A stretch of 64,000 nt of DNA from the NCBI RefSeq assembly GCF_002960425.1, contig NZ_POIZ01000087.1:145022-209021 (forward strand). Reading direction: 5' to 3'. The position numbers and the translations under genes are program-made. This stretch comes from Streptococcus suis (lineage in GTDB: Bacteria; Bacillota; Bacilli; Lactobacillales; Streptococcaceae). The notes under the pieces are model-generated. The model was not told where the DNA came from, did no database searches, and saw only the letters and a program-made list of their open reading frames with translations. Shown piece after piece: positions 61,377 to 64,000 of the stretch. Every line of letters begins with the position of its first letter. The first letter of the stretch is position 1.

Positions 61377-62384
61377 TTACAGTTGATAGTTATTAGCTAG
61401 AATGTCAAGTAAATAAGCCTTTTCTTCTTCACTAGCAAAGCAAGCTAGTATTGCATTTCGGTTGAACTGATAAAATTCTTCTTTGCTTGTTCCAAAATGC
61501 TTTACAAACAGGTCATATTCTTTGTTCAAATTGGTATTTGAAACGGTTCGATTATCTGTATTTATCGTAATCTTTGCACCTGCTTTGACCAGTTGGTCAT
61601 AGGGAAAATCTGCTAAGGAAGAGGCTGCTCCGGTTTGGAGATTGGAAGTCAGGCACATTTCAAGCGTTGCTCCGCTATTGACAAAAGCCTGAATAGCGTC
61701 AGCTTGACCGCTGAGAGCCGTTCCGTGTCCAATCCGTTTGATACCTAAAGCCAGAGCTTGGGCAACATTTGTCACACATCCGCACTCGCCGGCATGAAAA
61801 GTCATAGGATAGCCTAGAGATTGCGTAAATGCAATCAAGTCAGCCAGGTCTGCTGTTGGATAGTCTACCTCGTTTCCTGCAAAATCAAAACCAACTAGGC
61901 CTTGAGGGGCCAAATCTGCAATGGCTGAAAAGATTTCTCTCGTCTGACTTTGAGGAGTCTGTTTTAGACCACAGACTAAAAGTTTAGCTACAAGACCAAA
62001 GTCATTTTGCCCCTTTTTCATTCCTCGCAAGACCGCTTTCACCGCATCTAGGACACTTAAATCCTGATCAGTCGATAATTCGGGAGCAAAGCGGATTTCG
62101 ATATAAAGAACACCATCCTTAGCAGCTTGTTCTATCAGGTCATAAGCCGCCAGTTCCAAGGCTGGAGCGGTCTGTAAAAGAGGACGAACAAAATCAAAGG
62201 TTTTCAAATAAGTTATCAGGCTATCCACCTTGCCCTCAATACTGACCAACTGACGTAAATCTTCATCCTTTTCTGGAATTGAAATTCCAGCCATTTGAGC
62301 AAGTTGGCGAATCATTGGCAAGGACAGGGAGCCATCCAGATGACAATGCAATTCTGTCTTGGCTAATTCTTGTACATTCAACAT
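61377..62384 (-). CDS. add: Adenosine deaminase
   Basis: 335 residues from the ATG at 62384 (AGAGGGA upstream); the extension to 62477 is hydrophobic and unrelated. Metal-site motifs: TELHCHLDGSL, FHAGECG, HGTAL and the C-terminal NTDNRTVSNT. It converts adenosine to inosine in purine salvage. Stands alone, ending at a terminator shared with the ABC operon. Confidence 0.95.
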   Translation of the reverse strand: MLNVQELAKTELHCHLDGSLSLPMIRQLAQMAGISIPEKDEDLRQLVSIEGKVDSLITYLKTFDFVRPLLQTAPALELAAYDLIEQAAKDGVLYIEIRFAPELSTDQDLSVLDAVKAVLRGMKKGQNDFGLVAKLLVCGLKQTPQSQTREIFSAIADLAPQGLVGFDFAGNEVDYPTADLADLIAFTQSLGYPMTFHAGECGCVTNVAQALALGIKRIGHGTALSGQADAIQAFVNSGATLEMCLTSNLQTGAASSLADFPYDQLVKAGAKITINTDNRTVSNTNLNKEYDLFVKHFGTSKEEFYQFNRNAILACFASEEEKAYLLDILANNYQL

Positions 62385-62534
62385 TAACAATCCCTCTTTC
62401 GTAAGTATATTGTTAACTATCATATCACATTTTAGATAAAACACAAGATATTTTTGATAGAAAATGAACTTTATCAACTTTCCATTATTCGTTTATGCAA
62501 GAAAAAAAGAACGATTTTCATCGTTCTTGCCATA

Positions 62535-62622
62535 CGGAAGACATGGGATTCGAACCCACGCACGCTGTTACACGCCTACCGCGTTTCCAACACGGCCTCT
62601 TGAGCCTCTTGAGTAATCTTCC
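62535..62622 (-). tRNA. tRNA-Ser (GGA)
   Basis: 88 nt with acceptor stem GGAAGAT / GTCTTCC, T-loop GGTTCGAATCC, a long variable arm as in class II tRNAs, and anticodon GGA in the loop TTGGAAA. CCA is not encoded. Confidence 0.92.
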
Positions 62623-62627
62623 ATATA

Positions 62628-62972
62628 TGGAGCTGGTGGGAGTCGAACCCACGTCCAAACACCTGCTAACTTATTCGTCTACAACCATAGGTTATGTCTT
62701 GCTTTAACTTGGGCTCGATACATAACTCAAACCTAGACCAAGCGAGTTAGAAAATCTCTTTTGGAACTGCCTAACTCAATCCCAACGTAGCTTGTTATTT
62801 TAAGACCAATCAGCAAACACAAGCAATTCGCGACTGGTCACGCAGGCAGGTTATTAAGCTGCTAATGCGTAAGTGTTTGTATTTTTTGCAGTTATATTTA
62901 ACTGGCATTTTTACATCTGCCGATGGGTTGCAGAACAAGCCTCATAATGCCTGTCGAATCCGTAACAACCCC
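62628..62972 (-). ncRNA. ssrA: Transfer-messenger RNA
   Basis: About 345 nt. The 5' end GGGGTTGTTACGGATTCGAC pairs with the 3' end CAGCTCCA, which follows the T-loop GGTTCGACTCC. The internal reading frame encodes the proteolysis tag (A)KNTNTYALAA ending in TAA. It rescues stalled ribosomes with SmpB. Adjacent to tRNA-Ser on the same strand; the final CCA is not encoded. Confidence 0.96.
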
Positions 62973-62992
62973 TTAGGTTTGATACGAGAATT

Positions 62993-63021
62993 ATTATAGC
63001 AGATTTTTTCATAAATAGCAA
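62993..63021 (-). promoter_or_regulatory. ssrA promoter
   Basis: TTGCTA (63021..63016), 17 bp, TGC-TATAAT (62998..62993). Predicted start lies about 14 nt before the mature tmRNA 5' end, consistent with RNase P trimming. Confidence 0.7.
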
Positions 63022-63068
63022 AGCTATTTTTTACAATTTCCTTACAATTTTAAAAAATTTTTGAAATA

Positions 63069-63086
63069 TGGTACAATATGGATATG
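63069..63086 (+). promoter_or_regulatory. Extended -10 promoter abutting the TVP38 gene (leaderless)
   Basis: TGG-TACAAT-ATGGAT-ATG: the -10 is at 63072-63077 and the ATG at 63084 lies exactly 6 nt later. The in-frame ATG at 63078 touches the -10 and could not be transcribed from this promoter. Confidence 0.55.
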
Positions 63087-63677
63087 TATAAATTTTGGCA
63101 AAAAACAATTCAAGTATTAAGTATTGTTACACTTATTGGAACATTTATTTTTCTTTTTTGGTTATATCGTATCGGTATTTTAAATGACCAAAATGTGCTT
63201 ACTGAATTCATCAAGGGACATGGAGCTTTTGGTAGTTTATCATTTTTAGCGATTCAGATTGTCCAGGTTGTCTTTCCAATTATTCCAGGTGGCGTTACTA
63301 CTGTTGTCGGCTTTCTTGTTTTTAATTTTTGGTGGGGCTTTTTCCTGAATTATGTTGGCATTTCAGTCGGCAGTATCATTCTCTTCTGGATGGCTCGTCG
63401 CTATGGCAAAAAGTTCTGCTTGCTATTTATGAGCGAAGAAACCTTCTACAAGTATGAAAGCAAGATTGACAATAAGCGTGGTTATGATATTTTCTTCATT
63501 CTTTGTATGCTCTCGCCGATTTCACCTGCGGATGTTGTTGTCATGATTACGGGTTTAACCAGCATGAGTTACCGAAAATTTATCACCATCACCCTGCTAT
63601 GTCGTCCATTTTCTATCGTTGCCTACAGTTTCTTTTGGATTTATGGCAGCCAATTTTTACAACAATTCTTACAATAA
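63084..63677 (+). CDS. TVP38/TMEM64-family membrane protein
   Basis: 197 residues from the ATG at 63084 (MYKFWQK). About five membrane helices with the SNARE-assoc (VTT) domain: VVFPIIPGGVTTVVGFLVFNFWWGFFLNYVGISVGSIILFWMARRYGKK and ILCMLSPISPADVVVMITGLTSMSYRKF. The DedA/VTT family includes lipid scramblases for undecaprenyl phosphate or phosphatidylethanolamine; role here unproven. No Shine-Dalgarno is present. Confidence 0.85.
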   Translation: MYKFWQKTIQVLSIVTLIGTFIFLFWLYRIGILNDQNVLTEFIKGHGAFGSLSFLAIQIVQVVFPIIPGGVTTVVGFLVFNFWWGFFLNYVGISVGSIILFWMARRYGKKFCLLFMSEETFYKYESKIDNKRGYDIFFILCMLSPISPADVVVMITGLTSMSYRKFITITLLCRPFSIVAYSFFWIYGSQFLQQFLQ

Positions 63678-64000
63678 AAATGAGGCTGGGCAAAAACTAG
63701 CCAGTAAATAAAAAACACAGACAGATTGAGCTGCTTCTGATGAAATCCAGCCGTACTGTCTGTGTTTTTCTTTTTATCTCTATTATCTTGGACTAATTTC
63801 TTAGCCAATTTCGTTAGATTCATGCTCATTAGGAGGAATCCTATCTCAGTTTCAACCACTTTTTGACCTCTGACATGGACTCTGCGCACGCCAAAAACAC
63901 CCTTCATCCTACCAAATACAGGTTCGACATCCACCTTGCGTTTGGCATAAATGCGGGCTCCCTCTTTACTTGTCAATTCCTCTTTGACTAAGTTCTTGAA
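63641..64000 (-). CDS. IS1182-like transposase, C-terminal part
   Basis: The frame runs in from the right window edge and includes the DDE C-terminal domain segment ARIYAKRKVDVEPVFGRMKGVFGVRRVHVRGQKVVETEIGF with the catalytic Glu region (VEPVFGRMK) of IS1182-type transposases. It reads LVFAQPHF and then runs past the IS end into the TVP38 gene before a stop at 63641, so the last residues are not native. The probable IS end GAGGCTGGGCAAAAA lies at 63682-63696. The rest of the IS is outside the window. Confidence 0.8.
   Translation of the reverse strand, partial: FKNLVKEELTSKEGARIYAKRKVDVEPVFGRMKGVFGVRRVHVRGQKVVETEIGFLLMSMNLTKLAKKLVQDNRDKKKNTDSTAGFHQKQLNLSVFFIYWLVFAQPHFYCKNCCKNWLP

Noticed and set aside
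62628..62972. tmRNA as the attachment site of the nearby element or IS
   Set aside because: The element's att core is 13-19 kb away and unlike the ssrA 3' end; only a 12-bp match in the 5' region is shared, and the IS ends beyond the TVP38 gene.

Overview
The window fits Streptococcus suis or a very close relative. It is AT-rich, with streptococcal gene content (CiaRH, Spx, a Gram-positive DnaE, pfkA-pyk, a tmRNA with the tag (A)KNTNTYALAA). Most telling is a Mac-1/IdeS-type cysteine protease that matches the S. suis IgM-degrading protease family. Nearly all of it is ordinary chromosome, interrupted by one decayed integrative element, one probable acquired antimicrobial-peptide locus, one small miniature repeat element and one IS end.

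Layout. 1-2049: nucleoside catabolism operon (RsmC-like methyltransferase, pdp, deoC) read leftward, then coaA and rpsT rightward. 3422-7667: transglutaminase-like lipoprotein, ciaRH, and a Met-rich repeat protein with a CiaR-type promoter. 7689-12636: complete pst phosphate uptake operon with two PstB subunits and phoU. 12774-22514: leftward housekeeping genes (RsmF-like, IMPase-like, UPF0223, spx, K+ channel, ribF, truB, DUF438/hemerythrin, DUF1858, DUF2130, SRPBCC, and a GNAT gene with an early stop). 22625-25198: HAD phosphatase, pepT and a small membrane protein.

25326-31582 is an AT-rich island. A five-gene overlapping operon encodes a short lasso-peptide B2-type protease, an ABC-2 immunity-type transporter (one ATPase, two permeases) and a McjD-like exporter ABC. 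It is divergent from a two-component system. No precursor, cyclase or RRE (B1) gene is visible, so it looks like an orphaned resistance/export set of a lasso-peptide cluster.

31906-38242: PadR/DUF1700/DUF4097 envelope module, MarR-DUF1304, split ThrE exporter and a CDF transporter. 38297-38508: miniature element with inverted ends. 38517-43994: amino-acid ABC transporter, glmS with two NagR-like boxes, a signal-peptidase-like protein lacking both catalytic residues, and an SGNH esterase.

44061-49803 is a 5.7 kb integrative element bounded by a 19-bp direct repeat. Its CI-type repressor and tyrosine integrase each carry a 1-bp frameshift and only the C-terminus of ImmA remains. A superinfection-exclusion (Ltp) lipoprotein, a GNAT toxin-antitoxin-like pair and a TM2 protein are intact. 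The repeat core carries the extended -10 promoter of the adjacent oxidoreductase gene.

49804-64000: FAD amine oxidoreductase, IdeSsuis-like protease, pyk, pfkA, dnaE, a YtrA-type GntR/ABC operon, adenosine deaminase, tRNA-Ser, tmRNA, a TVP38 membrane protein and the end of an IS1182-like transposase. Four genes (the RsmC-like gene, truB, the oxidoreductase, the TVP38 gene) share the layout TGN-TA(T/C)AAT-N6-ATG without a Shine-Dalgarno, suggesting leaderless transcripts.
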